64,000 bases of DNA from JAJEFO01 sp022819605 (lineage in GTDB: Bacteria; Pseudomonadota; Alphaproteobacteria; Rhodobacterales; Rhodobacteraceae). Under the pieces are notes generated by a model that searched no databases, was not told the origin of the DNA, and was given only the letters and a program-made list of their open reading frames with translations. The stretch spans positions 1,426,001 through 1,490,000 of the forward strand of contig OZ244901.1 in assembly GCA_965221545.1 (NCBI GenBank), read 5' to 3'. Shown here in pieces: positions 26,600-34,779 of this stretch (position 1 is the first letter of the stretch; each line of letters begins with the position of its first letter). Both the position numbers and the translations under genes were made by a program.

Positions 26600-26764
26600 A
26601 TGTCCAAGCCGACAAAGAAAGCGAGGAAGGGCCGAAGGGCGCGGGGGCCAAAGCGACCGGAGTTGCTTGGCTGGAACACGACGGACGATGAGGAAATCGA
26701 GCGGCGGCGCTGGCGAGGGATTACGGAAGTTGCCGAGTTCGCGGAACTGGTCTATCGATCATGA
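26600..26764 (+). pseudogene. Truncated gene start, possibly N-terminus of an SNF2-type helicase
   Basis: A 54-codon frame begins MSKPTKKARKGRRARGPKRP and continues TTDDEEIERRRWRGITEVAEF before stopping. The RRRWRG block recalls the N-terminus of some bacterial SNF2-like helicases that continue into a SWIM domain, but nothing of the helicase follows. It is probably a truncated remnant; the family link is a weak memory match. Confidence 0.25.
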
Positions 26765-27591
26765 GCGGTGCCGAACGCGTCTCGTCGCCGATTTCTCCAC
26801 AGGTGTTGGCAATGTCCGAATGGTAGAATCTGAGTTGCCAGAATCGGACCCGGTTGCGAATCTTTCAACGGCCCACACTTATATAGGTGATCCGTTTCGT
26901 GCATGCTTCGCGCATGCACGTCGGTCTCCGCCATTTCGATTCGCAGACGCTTGACTGGCTCTCCGGCGCGTTGCGCTCCGGCGAGGCCACCCGTCCAGGA
27001 TCAGGCGTCCTGCAAGTACGGGGCACCGAAGAAGGCGAAGGGGCAAAGCCGCTTGCGGCGAAAGTGGTTGTGAATCCAGCGCATTGCCGCCATCTGTACC
27101 GTCAGGTGTGGCTGCGGAATGGGCGCGGATCAGGGCTTGACAAGGAATGGTTCATAAGAAGTCCCAAAATTTCCAATGCTGCGGTACGGACCGCCAATGC
27201 AGGCATTCGCTGCAATTGCAAACTGTCTATGCCAAGGAAGATTGGGGTTTGACAGTGACGAACGGTCTATGGGCATGGTTCTGGCAAAACTGAACCATTG
27301 CGCCAGAATTGTGGGAAGTTCACTTGCCAATGACAAGGATGATCGACGGTTAACAAACATGTATGCAGAAGCGATGCCTGTCATAATAGCATTCGTCGAG
27401 CCTATGCGGCAGTCATAGGTGCCTCACCGTACCGTATGGAGACGACGACATGGGCTTCTTGGGTGAGGCCGGTTGGCCGATTGCCGTGCAGTCAGGTAAA
27501 CTTGTGCCCGCGTAGTCTAGCGTCGTTGGAGAGTATGGGATCAAGTTTGTGACCTGTTGTTGCGCGCCGCAAAAGACGATTGGAACACGAA
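26765..27591. other. 827-bp decayed region
   Basis: No intact gene is recognised. A frame from ATG 26914 (MHVGLRHFDSQTLDWLSGAL) looks a little like the N-terminus of a transposase but loses any pattern after about 30 residues. The remaining DNA down to the GntR gene shows only short frames. It fits a boundary of an acquired segment that begins with the GntR gene. Confidence 0.4.
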
Positions 27592-28254
27592 CTATTTCTT
27601 TTCCGAATTGGCAAATTTCAGCGATCTTGGAGCGGCGTGTTCCATATGTTCGCGGATCAGCTGTGCAGCGTCGTCAGCCTCACCGCGCGCCATTTCCGAG
27701 AAAATCTGATCGTGTTCTTTCCAGACGCGCAGCGTGGCACCCGGAACACTGAGAACTTCGCTCATGGCGCGTTGCAGGTGGCGCCAGTTGAGGTTCATCG
27801 TGTCGGCGATAATGATGTTTCCGCTGAGCGTATAGATCAGGTTGTGAAAATCCATGTCGGCCCGCAGGGCGGAAGCATGGTCGCCGCTTTGTACATGGCT
27901 TTTCCCGCGCGCGATGATTTCCCGACCCAACGAGACCGCTTCCTTCGTCATCCGTACGGTTGCCAACTGAACTGCCAGCGGCTCGACCGCCGTGCGGAAC
28001 TGATAGATCGAATCGAAAAGCACCTGGTCGATAGGGGCGACAACGACTCCGCGTTTGCCGGTGTCTTGTACGAACCGCTGGGCCTTGAGCATCGCGATGG
28101 CATTGTTGACCGGCTGTCGCGAAACATGCAAACGGTCCGCCAACTCGTCCTGATTCAACCGCTCGCCTGCCTTGATACTGCCGGTGCAGATTGCCTCTAA
28201 CAGGGCGTCATAGGCTTGTTCTACAAGGGTTTTCTTTTGGGTTAGTGCTTCCAT
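27592..28254 (-). CDS. GntR family regulator, FadR/FCD subfamily
   Basis: The 220-residue protein has an N-terminal winged helix (LVEQAYDALLEAICTGSIKA; LNQDELADRLHVSRQPVNNA) and an all-helical FCD effector domain with acidic/His metal-site residues (DMDFHNLIYTLSGN; REHMEHA). The start is ATG 28254; the long upstream frame runs through the promoter and is rejected. It is divergent from the mutase operon, and a perfect palindrome lies between them, so it is the likely local regulator. The effector is unknown. Confidence 0.9.
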   Translation of the reverse strand: MEALTQKKTLVEQAYDALLEAICTGSIKAGERLNQDELADRLHVSRQPVNNAIAMLKAQRFVQDTGKRGVVVAPIDQVLFDSIYQFRTAVEPLAVQLATVRMTKEAVSLGREIIARGKSHVQSGDHASALRADMDFHNLIYTLSGNIIIADTMNLNWRHLQRAMSEVLSVPGATLRVWKEHDQIFSEMARGEADDAAQLIREHMEHAAPRSLKFANSEKK

Positions 28255-28336
28255 CTCGGGCCTCTTGGGCAATGCGTTTTCAATGCCTCCCCGCATCCAT
28301 CTTAAATTCAGGATTGACTCAGGGCAAGGCCTCGTA

Positions 28337-28350
28337 TTTCGTATACGAAA
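28337..28350. promoter_or_regulatory. Perfect palindromic operator TTTCGTATACGAAA
   Basis: This 14-bp perfect palindrome lies between the divergent GntR gene and the mutase operon, 31 bases before the B12-subunit start. Its GTATAC core matches the GT-N-AC pattern of FadR-type GntR operators, so binding by the adjacent regulator is a strong inference. Confidence 0.75.
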
Positions 28351-28380
28351 ATTCAAACACGGTACGCGAAGAGGGAAATC

Positions 28381-28788
28381 ATGTCCGCACCGATCCGGGT
28401 TTTGCTCGCCAAGGTAGGCCTCGATGGCCATGACCGTGGGGTAAAGGTTGTCGCCCGTACCCTGCGAGACGGAGGGATGGATGTCGTCTATACCGGGCTG
28501 CACCGCACCCCCGAAGAGGTCGTGACCGCAGCCGTACAGGAAGACGTGGACATTCTTGGCGTCAGTCTGCTGTCGGGTGTTCAGATGACAGTCTTTCCCA
28601 AGATCTTCGCGCTTTTGAAAGAAGCGAAGGTGGACGACATGATCGTCGTCGCCGGCGGCGTCATGCCAGACGAGGACGTCGAAGAGCTTAAGAAAATGGG
28701 CGTGGCTGAGATCTTGTTGCAGGACACACCGCCGCAAGAAATCATCGACACGCTCACGGGTCTGGTCGAAGCGCGAGGCGCGCGCTGA
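28381..28788 (+). CDS. hcmB: 2-hydroxyisobutyryl-CoA mutase small (B12-binding) subunit
   Basis: The 135-residue protein is a stand-alone cobalamin-binding domain. It contains the base-off motif LDGHDRG (His is the lower cobalt ligand), then LLSG and VVAGGVMPDED, the SxL and GG motifs. HCM small subunits are about this size, whereas methylmalonyl-CoA mutase carries this domain fused. The ATG is preceded by AAGAGGGAAATC. The stop overlaps the ligase ATG (TGATG). It probably pairs with the large subunit at 31194-32885; the HCM naming rests on residues in that subunit. Confidence 0.88.
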   Translation: MSAPIRVLLAKVGLDGHDRGVKVVARTLRDGGMDVVYTGLHRTPEEVVTAAVQEDVDILGVSLLSGVQMTVFPKIFALLKEAKVDDMIVVAGGVMPDEDVEELKKMGVAEILLQDTPPQEIIDTLTGLVEARGAR

Positions 28789-30230
28789 TGGCCGCGATGG
28801 AGCAATGGAGCTGGCCGCCTTCATATGACGACAGCTATATGCCGGACCCTTCCTCGCGCTATTGGTTCAAAGAACGCGAGACGATGAACCCCAGCGACCG
28901 CGAGGCTGCCATCCTGACGCGGCTGCAAGACGTTTGCGCCTATGCCTATGCCCACGCACCATTTTACCGGTGCAAATGGGATGAGGCTGGGTTTCACCCC
29001 TCACAGCTGAAATCGCTCGAAGACTTTGAGAGCCGGGTGCCGGTGGTAAAGAAGGCCGAGCTGCGTGCCTCACAAGAGGCACACCCGCCCTTTGGCGAAT
29101 ATCTCTGTGTGCCTGAGCACGAGGTTGCGCGGGTCCATGGCACCTCCGGGACCACAGGACGGCCCACGGCCTTTGGGATTTCGACGCAGGATTGGAAATC
29201 GATTTCCAATGCTCATGCGCGGATCATGTGGGCGATGGGGATGCGCCCCGGCGACAAGATCTGCGTAGCAGCGATTTTCTCGCTCTATATGGGGTCTTGG
29301 GGCGCGCTTGGTGGGACGGAACGGCTTCGCGCAACGGCGTTTCCCTTTGGCGCGGGCGCGGCTGGCATGTCATCGCGCTGTGCGCAGTGGCTGGATATCC
29401 TGAAACCTGCCGGGTTTTACGGCACACCGACATACGCCATTCACCTTGCCGAAACCGCGATCAAGGATGGGCGCGATCCACGCGAATTCGGTCTGAAATA
29501 CATGTTCTTCTCTGGCGAGCCGGGGGCCTCGATCCCGTCGATCCGTGGGCGCATCGAAGAACTCTATGGGGCCAAGGTTCATGACAGCGGCTCCATGGGT
29601 GAGATGACGCCATGGATGCATGTGGGGGGATCCAAGGAGACACCCGGCATGCTCTGCTGGCAAGACATCGTTTATACCGAGGTCTGCGATCCCGCTACGC
29701 ACCACCGTGTGCCCTACGGCCAGCGCGGCACGCCGGTCTACACCCATCTGGAACGCACCAGCCAGCCGATGATCCGGTTTGAATCCGGCGATCTGACGGT
29801 CTGGACCAATGATGCGACGCCCTGCGGGCGCACCTATCCGCAACTGCCCATGGGCATCATCGGACGGATCGATGACATGATCACGATCCGCGGCGAAAAC
29901 GTCTATCCGTCCGAAATCGAAGCGGCTCTGACACTGCTTCCCGGCTATGGCGGCGAACATCGTATCTATATTTCGCGAGAGGACGCGATGGACGAGCTGA
30001 TGATCTCGGTCGAGATCGGGTCCGAAGGCTGGGCCAAGGGTGAGGACAGCCACAAAGCCTTTGAAGCCACCGTCGCGACGCAGTTGCACAACATGCTGGG
30101 CTTGCGATCGGTGATCGAGATCGTGGCACCCAACACCCACGAGCACACGGATTTCAAAGCTAAACGCGTCGTCGACGACCGCAGCGCCTTTGCCGAAATG
30201 CACGCGCGTCATCTGGAAGCGTCCTCCTGA
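28788..30230 (+). CDS. hcl: Acyl-CoA ligase of phenylacetate-CoA ligase type, probable 2-hydroxyisobutyrate-CoA ligase
   Basis: This 480-residue member of the adenylate-forming superfamily has the phosphate loop HGTSGTTGRPTAFG, the FFSGEPGAS segment, DSGSMGEM, RFESGDLTVW and the hinge GRIDDMITIRGENVYPSEIE. It resembles PaaK rather than acetyl-CoA synthetase. Known HCM loci include such a ligase to activate 2-hydroxyisobutyrate, so that role is inferred from position between the small subunit and the MeaB-type gene. TGATG overlaps flank both ends. Confidence 0.82.
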   Translation: MAAMEQWSWPPSYDDSYMPDPSSRYWFKERETMNPSDREAAILTRLQDVCAYAYAHAPFYRCKWDEAGFHPSQLKSLEDFESRVPVVKKAELRASQEAHPPFGEYLCVPEHEVARVHGTSGTTGRPTAFGISTQDWKSISNAHARIMWAMGMRPGDKICVAAIFSLYMGSWGALGGTERLRATAFPFGAGAAGMSSRCAQWLDILKPAGFYGTPTYAIHLAETAIKDGRDPREFGLKYMFFSGEPGASIPSIRGRIEELYGAKVHDSGSMGEMTPWMHVGGSKETPGMLCWQDIVYTEVCDPATHHRVPYGQRGTPVYTHLERTSQPMIRFESGDLTVWTNDATPCGRTYPQLPMGIIGRIDDMITIRGENVYPSEIEAALTLLPGYGGEHRIYISREDAMDELMISVEIGSEGWAKGEDSHKAFEATVATQLHNMLGLRSVIEIVAPNTHEHTDFKAKRVVDDRSAFAEMHARHLEASS

Positions 30231-31201
30231 TGGCGCGTCGCTATGTCCCTTCGCTCGAACTGATCGGGCCCGCCTCGGACGGCGAAACCTGGGCCGTTGC
30301 CCGGCTGATTTCGCGCGCCGAAGCCGGGGTGCCCGAAGCGCGCGAGGCCATCGGACAGATCTACAAACGTGCGGGTCGCGCCCATGTGATTGGCATCACC
30401 GGCGTGCCAGGGTCGGGGAAATCGACCCTGGTGGGCAAACTGGTGCAGCGGTTGCGGGACGACGGGTTGCGGGTTGCGATTGTGGCGATTGATCCGTCTA
30501 GCCCCTATTCAGGCGGATCGATCCTTGGCGACCGCATCCGCATGTCCGATCTGGTGCTGGACCCGGACGTGTTCATCCGTTCCATGGCCACGCGGGGAGC
30601 GGTGGGCGGCATGGCCCATGCGGCGCTGGATGTGGTCGACATCCTCGATCTGGCCGGGTTCGACAAGATCATCATCGAAACGGTCGGCGTCGGGCAGGAC
30701 GAGGTGGAAATCGCCAAATCCTCGCATACAACCGTTGTCGTCTCGGCCCCCGGGCTGGGCGATGAGATCCAAGCGATCAAGGCAGGCATTCTGGAAATCG
30801 CAGATATCCATGTGGTCTCAAAGTGCGACCGTTCGGATGCCAATCGCACGATGACCGACCTCAAGATGATGCTGAAAGATGGTATTGGCAGCGCCCTGAC
30901 GCGCGGCTGGCTGCCCCCCGTTCTGGAGACCAGTTCGCTGAATGAAGAAGGCTTTGAGGAGCTTGTCGCCTCTTTCGACAAACATCTGACCAGCCTTGAC
31001 GGCCCCGCCGGGGTCGAGCGCCGCGCGCAGATCAGCGCCTTTCGCCTGCAAAAAGCGGCCGAGACGCTGCTTTTGGAGCGGCTCCGCCAGCAGGCCGACT
31101 ATGGCACCCAAACCCGGCGAGTCTCTGACCGCGCTACAGACCCCTACGCCGCAGCGACCGCGATCGTAGACCAGTTTTCAAGGGAAACCACTCATGTCTA
31201 A
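30230..31201 (+). CDS. meaH: MeaB/ArgK-type G-protein chaperone of the mutase
   Basis: MeaB-type GTPases load and protect adenosylcobalamin in acyl-CoA mutases. The 323-residue protein has Walker A GVPGSGKST, switch region SGGSILGDRIRM and the ETVGVGQDE motif. The base-recognition motif is VVSKCDRSD, where most MeaB proteins have NKxD, so Asn is replaced by Ser. The end overlaps the large-subunit start by 8 bases, which supports co-translation. The symbol meaH follows the naming used for HCM-associated MeaB proteins and is tentative. Confidence 0.85.
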   Translation: MARRYVPSLELIGPASDGETWAVARLISRAEAGVPEAREAIGQIYKRAGRAHVIGITGVPGSGKSTLVGKLVQRLRDDGLRVAIVAIDPSSPYSGGSILGDRIRMSDLVLDPDVFIRSMATRGAVGGMAHAALDVVDILDLAGFDKIIIETVGVGQDEVEIAKSSHTTVVVSAPGLGDEIQAIKAGILEIADIHVVSKCDRSDANRTMTDLKMMLKDGIGSALTRGWLPPVLETSSLNEEGFEELVASFDKHLTSLDGPAGVERRAQISAFRLQKAAETLLLERLRQQADYGTQTRRVSDRATDPYAAATAIVDQFSRETTHV

Positions 31202-32885
31202 AACCATTTCTCAATCGACGCCGGAAGAAATCGCCGAGGCCGCCAAAGAGTGGGAGGAAAACGAAGTCGCGTCGTTCATCGCCCGCGCCCCGGAAACCAA
31301 AGAGGCTTATTACACGCTTGGGGATTTCCCGGTCAAACGCACTTACACCGCTGCCGATATCGCCGACACCCCGGCCGAAGATATTGGCCTGCCGGGTCAG
31401 TATCCGTTCACCCGCGGACCCTATCCAACGATGTACCGGGGCCGCAATTGGACCATGCGCCAGATCGCGGGCTTTGGCACTGGCGAGGACACGAACAAGC
31501 GCTTCAAGTTCCTGATCGAACAGGGTCAGACCGGCATCTCTACCGACTTCGATATGCCCACGCTAATGGGCTATGACAGCGACCACCCTATGTCGGATGG
31601 CGAGGTGGGTCGCGAAGGCGTGGCCATCGACACGCTGGCCGATATGCGCGCGCTGCTGGATGGGATCGACCTTGAGAAGGTCTCTGTCTCGCTGACAATC
31701 AACCCCAGCGCTTGGATTCTGCTGGCGATGTATATCGCGCTGTGTGAAGAGCGCGGCTATGACCTGAATAAGGTGTCGGGCACCGTGCAGGCCGATATCC
31801 TGAAAGAATACATGGCGCAGAAGGAGTATATCTACCCCATCGCGCCCTCGGTCCGCATCGTGCGCGACATCATCGGCCACACGACCAAAAGCATGGCCCG
31901 CTATAACCCGATCAACATCTCGGGCTATCATATCTCAGAGGCAGGTAGCTCGCCCATCCACGAGGCGGCGTTCACGCTGGCCAACCTGATCGTCTATGTC
32001 GAAGAAGTGCTGAAAACCGGTGTCGAGGTGGACGAATTCGCCCCGCGTCTGGCGTTCTTTTTCGTCTGTCAGGCTGACATCTTCGAGGAAGTCGCCAAGT
32101 TCCGCGCCCTGCGGCGCTGTTATGCCAAGATCATGAAGGAACGCTTTGGCGCGAAAAGGCCCGAATCCATGCGTCTGCGGTTCCACTGTCAGACTGCGGC
32201 GGCCTCACTGACCAAACCGCAGTACATGGTCAATGTGATGCGCACCACGACGCAGGCACTGGCCGCGGTGCTGGGCGGTGCGCAATCGCTGCACACCAAC
32301 GGCTATGACGAAGCCTTTGCCATCCCGACCGAACACGCCATGCAACTGGCGCTGCGCACGCAGCAGGTCATTGCCGATGAAACTGGCGTGACCCAAGTGG
32401 TCGACCCGCTTGGTGGGTCTTATTACGTGGAAAGCCTTACCAATGACTATGAAAAGAAGATCTTTGAAACATTGGACGAGATCCAAGAACGCGGCGGCAC
32501 GATCAAGCTGATCGAGGAAGGCTGGTTCCAAAAGCACATCGCCGATTTCGCCTATGAAACCGCGCTACGCAAACAATCGGGGCAAAAGCCTGTGATCGGG
32601 GTGAACCGCTATGTGATGGACGAATCCGACGTCAAGATCGAAGTGCACCCCTACGACGAGTCGACGGCCAAGCGCCAGATTGACCGCACCCAATCGGTCC
32701 GCGCGGGGCGCGACGAAGCCAAAGTTCAGGCGCTGCTGGATCAATTGGTCGAGGTCGCAAAGGACGACGGCCAGAACATCATGCCCATCACCATCGAGTT
32801 GGTGAAAGAAGGCGCGACCATGGGCGACATCGTCGAAAAGCTGAAAGCGATTTGGGGCGTCTACCGGGAAACGCCGGTCTTTTGA
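31194..32885 (+). CDS. hcmA: 2-hydroxyisobutyryl-CoA mutase large subunit
   Basis: This 563-residue B12-dependent mutase TIM barrel isomerises 2-hydroxyisobutyryl-CoA and 3-hydroxybutyryl-CoA. The active site distinguishes it from methylmalonyl-CoA mutase. In TMRQIAGFGTGED the usual Tyr (RQYAGF) is Ile (I91), and in GISTDFDMPTLMGYDSDHP there is an Asp (D118) 27 residues later. These match Ile90 and Asp117 of the characterised HcmA, and the length also agrees. The B12 domain is absent and supplied by the small subunit. The product would enter butyrate or PHB-type metabolism. Confidence 0.88.
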   Translation: MSKTISQSTPEEIAEAAKEWEENEVASFIARAPETKEAYYTLGDFPVKRTYTAADIADTPAEDIGLPGQYPFTRGPYPTMYRGRNWTMRQIAGFGTGEDTNKRFKFLIEQGQTGISTDFDMPTLMGYDSDHPMSDGEVGREGVAIDTLADMRALLDGIDLEKVSVSLTINPSAWILLAMYIALCEERGYDLNKVSGTVQADILKEYMAQKEYIYPIAPSVRIVRDIIGHTTKSMARYNPINISGYHISEAGSSPIHEAAFTLANLIVYVEEVLKTGVEVDEFAPRLAFFFVCQADIFEEVAKFRALRRCYAKIMKERFGAKRPESMRLRFHCQTAAASLTKPQYMVNVMRTTTQALAAVLGGAQSLHTNGYDEAFAIPTEHAMQLALRTQQVIADETGVTQVVDPLGGSYYVESLTNDYEKKIFETLDEIQERGGTIKLIEEGWFQKHIADFAYETALRKQSGQKPVIGVNRYVMDESDVKIEVHPYDESTAKRQIDRTQSVRAGRDEAKVQALLDQLVEVAKDDGQNIMPITIELVKEGATMGDIVEKLKAIWGVYRETPVF

Positions 32886-32981
32886 TCGACCCCCGCAGTT
32901 TGGTAGACGGGTCAGCACTTTCGGAACACTGCATCACGCAGGGTCAGGGAGCCCGCGGCGACATGACAAGAAAGATAACCG

Positions 32982-34019
32982 ATGGCTGAATACTGTCATC
33001 CCCTTTGCGCGGCTTACAACGGGGTTTCGCCTGATTTGAAGAGCGCACCGGCCTTTGCCGGAGAAGGCGCAGCCGTGCTTGGGCGTACGACCCTGGGTAC
33101 TGGCGCATGGCTCGGTGCCTGGTCGGTGATCCGGGCGGACGGGCATGTCGTGACGATCGGTGATGACTTTCACCTAGGCGTGCACGGCACCGTTCATATC
33201 GCCCATGAAGAGTATCCCACCCATATCGGCGACCGGGTCACTGTCGGCAATGGCGCGGTTGTGCACGCCTGCACTGTGGGGGATGGCTGTGTGATCGAAC
33301 GCGAAGCCGTAATCCTCGATGGTGCAACTATCGGAGCAGGCGCGGTGATTTCGGCTGGGTCGGTTGTCTTTCCGCGCAGCGAGCTCGAAGGTGGCTGGCT
33401 CTATGCTGGCTCTCCGGCGAAGCCAGTGGCGCAGGTGTCTGGCACCGAGTTGCCGGGCCATCACCAAAAAATCCGCACTGGCGAGGAAATAGCACCGCAG
33501 GGAGCCGCCAAGCCGCACAGCGAGCCCGGTTGTTTTGTCGCGCCCACCGCACGGGTTACAGGCTTGGTAGAGGCCGGGGAAGGCGTTGGCATCTGGTATG
33601 GCTGCAAGCTGGACGCGGGCGAACACCGCATCACAATTGGCGCGGGCTCCAATGTACAGGATAACAGCATTATCACCTGCAACGCAGCCCCGGTGACGAT
33701 CGGCTCTGACGTGACCATCGGGCATAACGTGACGCTGACCGACTGCGTGGTCGAGCCCGGCAGTCTTGTGGGGATCGGCGCCATCATCGCCCCCGGGTCC
33801 ACCGTGGAAAGCGACGTGCTTGTAGCGGCCGGAGCCCAGAGCGAACGGGGTCAGCGGCTCACCAGCGGCCATGTCTGGGCGGGGCGCCCGGCGCGCGTCA
33901 TTGGCCCGATGGACGACCTCAAACGCATGATCATGCGCGCGACACTTCCACATTATCGCGACTACGCCCAGCACTTCCGCGCAACGCCGCATCAACCCCT
34001 GACGCAGAGGGAGGACTGA
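32982..34019 (+). CDS. Tandem left-handed beta-helix protein (two gamma-carbonic-anhydrase/PaaY-like domains)
   Basis: Two hexapeptide-repeat domains lie in one 345-residue chain: about residues 25-155 and 183-310. Single-domain relatives (gamma-carbonic anhydrase, YrdA, PaaY) are half this length and use three His ligands. Domain 1 keeps His at the first and third ligand positions (H72, H95) but has Asn at the second (N90). Domain 2 keeps only the second (H248), with Thr at the others (T232, T253). The halves are therefore complementary. It follows the mutase operon by 97 bases. PaaY-like thioesterase or carbonic anhydrase activity is possible. Confidence 0.75.
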   Translation: MAEYCHPLCAAYNGVSPDLKSAPAFAGEGAAVLGRTTLGTGAWLGAWSVIRADGHVVTIGDDFHLGVHGTVHIAHEEYPTHIGDRVTVGNGAVVHACTVGDGCVIEREAVILDGATIGAGAVISAGSVVFPRSELEGGWLYAGSPAKPVAQVSGTELPGHHQKIRTGEEIAPQGAAKPHSEPGCFVAPTARVTGLVEAGEGVGIWYGCKLDAGEHRITIGAGSNVQDNSIITCNAAPVTIGSDVTIGHNVTLTDCVVEPGSLVGIGAIIAPGSTVESDVLVAAGAQSERGQRLTSGHVWAGRPARVIGPMDDLKRMIMRATLPHYRDYAQHFRATPHQPLTQRED

Positions 34020-34020
34020 C

Positions 34021-34202
34021 ATGGGGAACCGACTGTCAAAAATCGTCACACGCACCGGAGACGGTGGCAAAACCGGGCTGTCAGATGGCTCGCGCGTGGA
34101 CAAAGATTCTCCCCGTATGGAAGCGATCGGCACGATTGACGAATTGAGCAGCCAGATCGGTTTTGCGCAGAGCTTCGTCGCCAAGGACCAGGCGCTTGCA
34201 AA
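34021..34202 (+). pseudogene. Truncated PduO-type ATP:cob(I)alamin adenosyltransferase
   Basis: The first ~60 residues match the N-terminus of PduO-type adenosyltransferases, including the ATP-binding TRTGDGGKTGLSDG and MEAIGTIDELSSQIG. Homology stops at the left end of an inverted-repeat element at 34203, and the frame ends at 34323 in unrelated sequence. The rest of the enzyme is missing. It starts one base after the previous gene, so it was once part of the mutase operon, supplying adenosylcobalamin. Confidence 0.8.
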
Positions 34203-34479
34203 GGGAATTATATACGAAAGTCACATGGTTCGATCCCGGCATTGCGCTCACGTTGGAAACGTGGCAAGTAGACCGTGCATGAGGGCGAGGCATTGCCTTT
34301 CCGATCTCGGCAACAGAGTTTGAGGGCCACGGCCCTGCTGAACCGCCCCGCTGAAGGGGCAAACATGACGCGGCGTCCGGGATTGGCGCATCTGCACGGC
34401 GAGGAGCGTTGGCGTTGGCCACTTCGATGACCCGTGAAATCAATGCGAAGCCACGATGTGACTTTCGTATATAATTCCC
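34203..34479. mobile_element. 277-bp MITE-like element with 24-bp perfect terminal inverted repeats
   Basis: The ends 34203-34226 (GGGAATTATATACGAAAG..., 24 bases) and 34456-34479 are exact reverse complements. The interior has no plausible coding capacity and contains a small GC hairpin (CCCCGCTGAAGGGGC). It interrupts a cobalamin adenosyltransferase gene on its left and abuts a phaC fragment on its right. The two flanks come from different genes and show no target-site duplication. Confidence 0.7.
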
Positions 34480-34650
34480 ATACCCATCGTCATCTTCCCG
34501 CCATGGATCAATGAGTTTTACATCCTTGATTTGAAACCGCAAAACAGCCTGATCAAGTGGTTGGTCGATGAAGGATACACGGTCTTTGTGGCCAGTTGGG
34601 TCAATCCCAATGCAAGCTATGCGGATGCCGGGATTGAGGACTACATCACG
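34480..34650 (+). pseudogene. Internal fragment of a class I PHA synthase gene (phaC)
   Basis: The frame starting at the right end of the inverted-repeat element reads IPIVIFPPWINEFYILDLKP, then NSLIKWLVDEGYTVFVASWV, then ADAGIEDYI. This is the well-conserved PhaC segment just before the catalytic lipase box. Both the N-terminus and the catalytic part are missing, and after about residue 57 the frame loses all PhaC character. Confidence 0.75.
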
Positions 34651-34779
34651 GACGGATCACGGCTGACTCTTTCTCTGCGGGCCTTGACGAGGCCGTTTGG
34701 CGGGCCGGCAATTCATCTGGCGCCGGATTCGGTAGTTTCGACGGCAGTTGCGTGACTATGGGCCCGCTTCCCCCGCCCT

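Noticed and set aside
25639..26679. A single 346-codon gene starting near 26679
   Set aside because: The part upstream of 26163 shows no fold pattern, and a good ribosome site precedes ATG 26163.
26914..27252. Transposase gene beginning MHVGLRHFDSQTLDWL
   Set aside because: Any resemblance ends after about 30 residues and there is no catalytic part, so it is noted only as decayed DNA.
27592..28824. Extended 410-codon version of the GntR gene
   Set aside because: The extension runs through the operator and antisense to hcmB. The helix-turn-helix begins just after ATG 28254.
31194..32885. Methylmalonyl-CoA mutase as the annotation of the large subunit
   Set aside because: The Tyr of the RQYAGF motif is Ile, an Asp is present 27 residues later, and the B12 domain is separate. 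These fit HCM instead.
34227..34237. T-loop-like GGTTCGATCCC as a tRNA or attachment-site remnant
   Set aside because: The flanking bases do not pair into a T-stem or acceptor stem, and no anticodon arm is found nearby.
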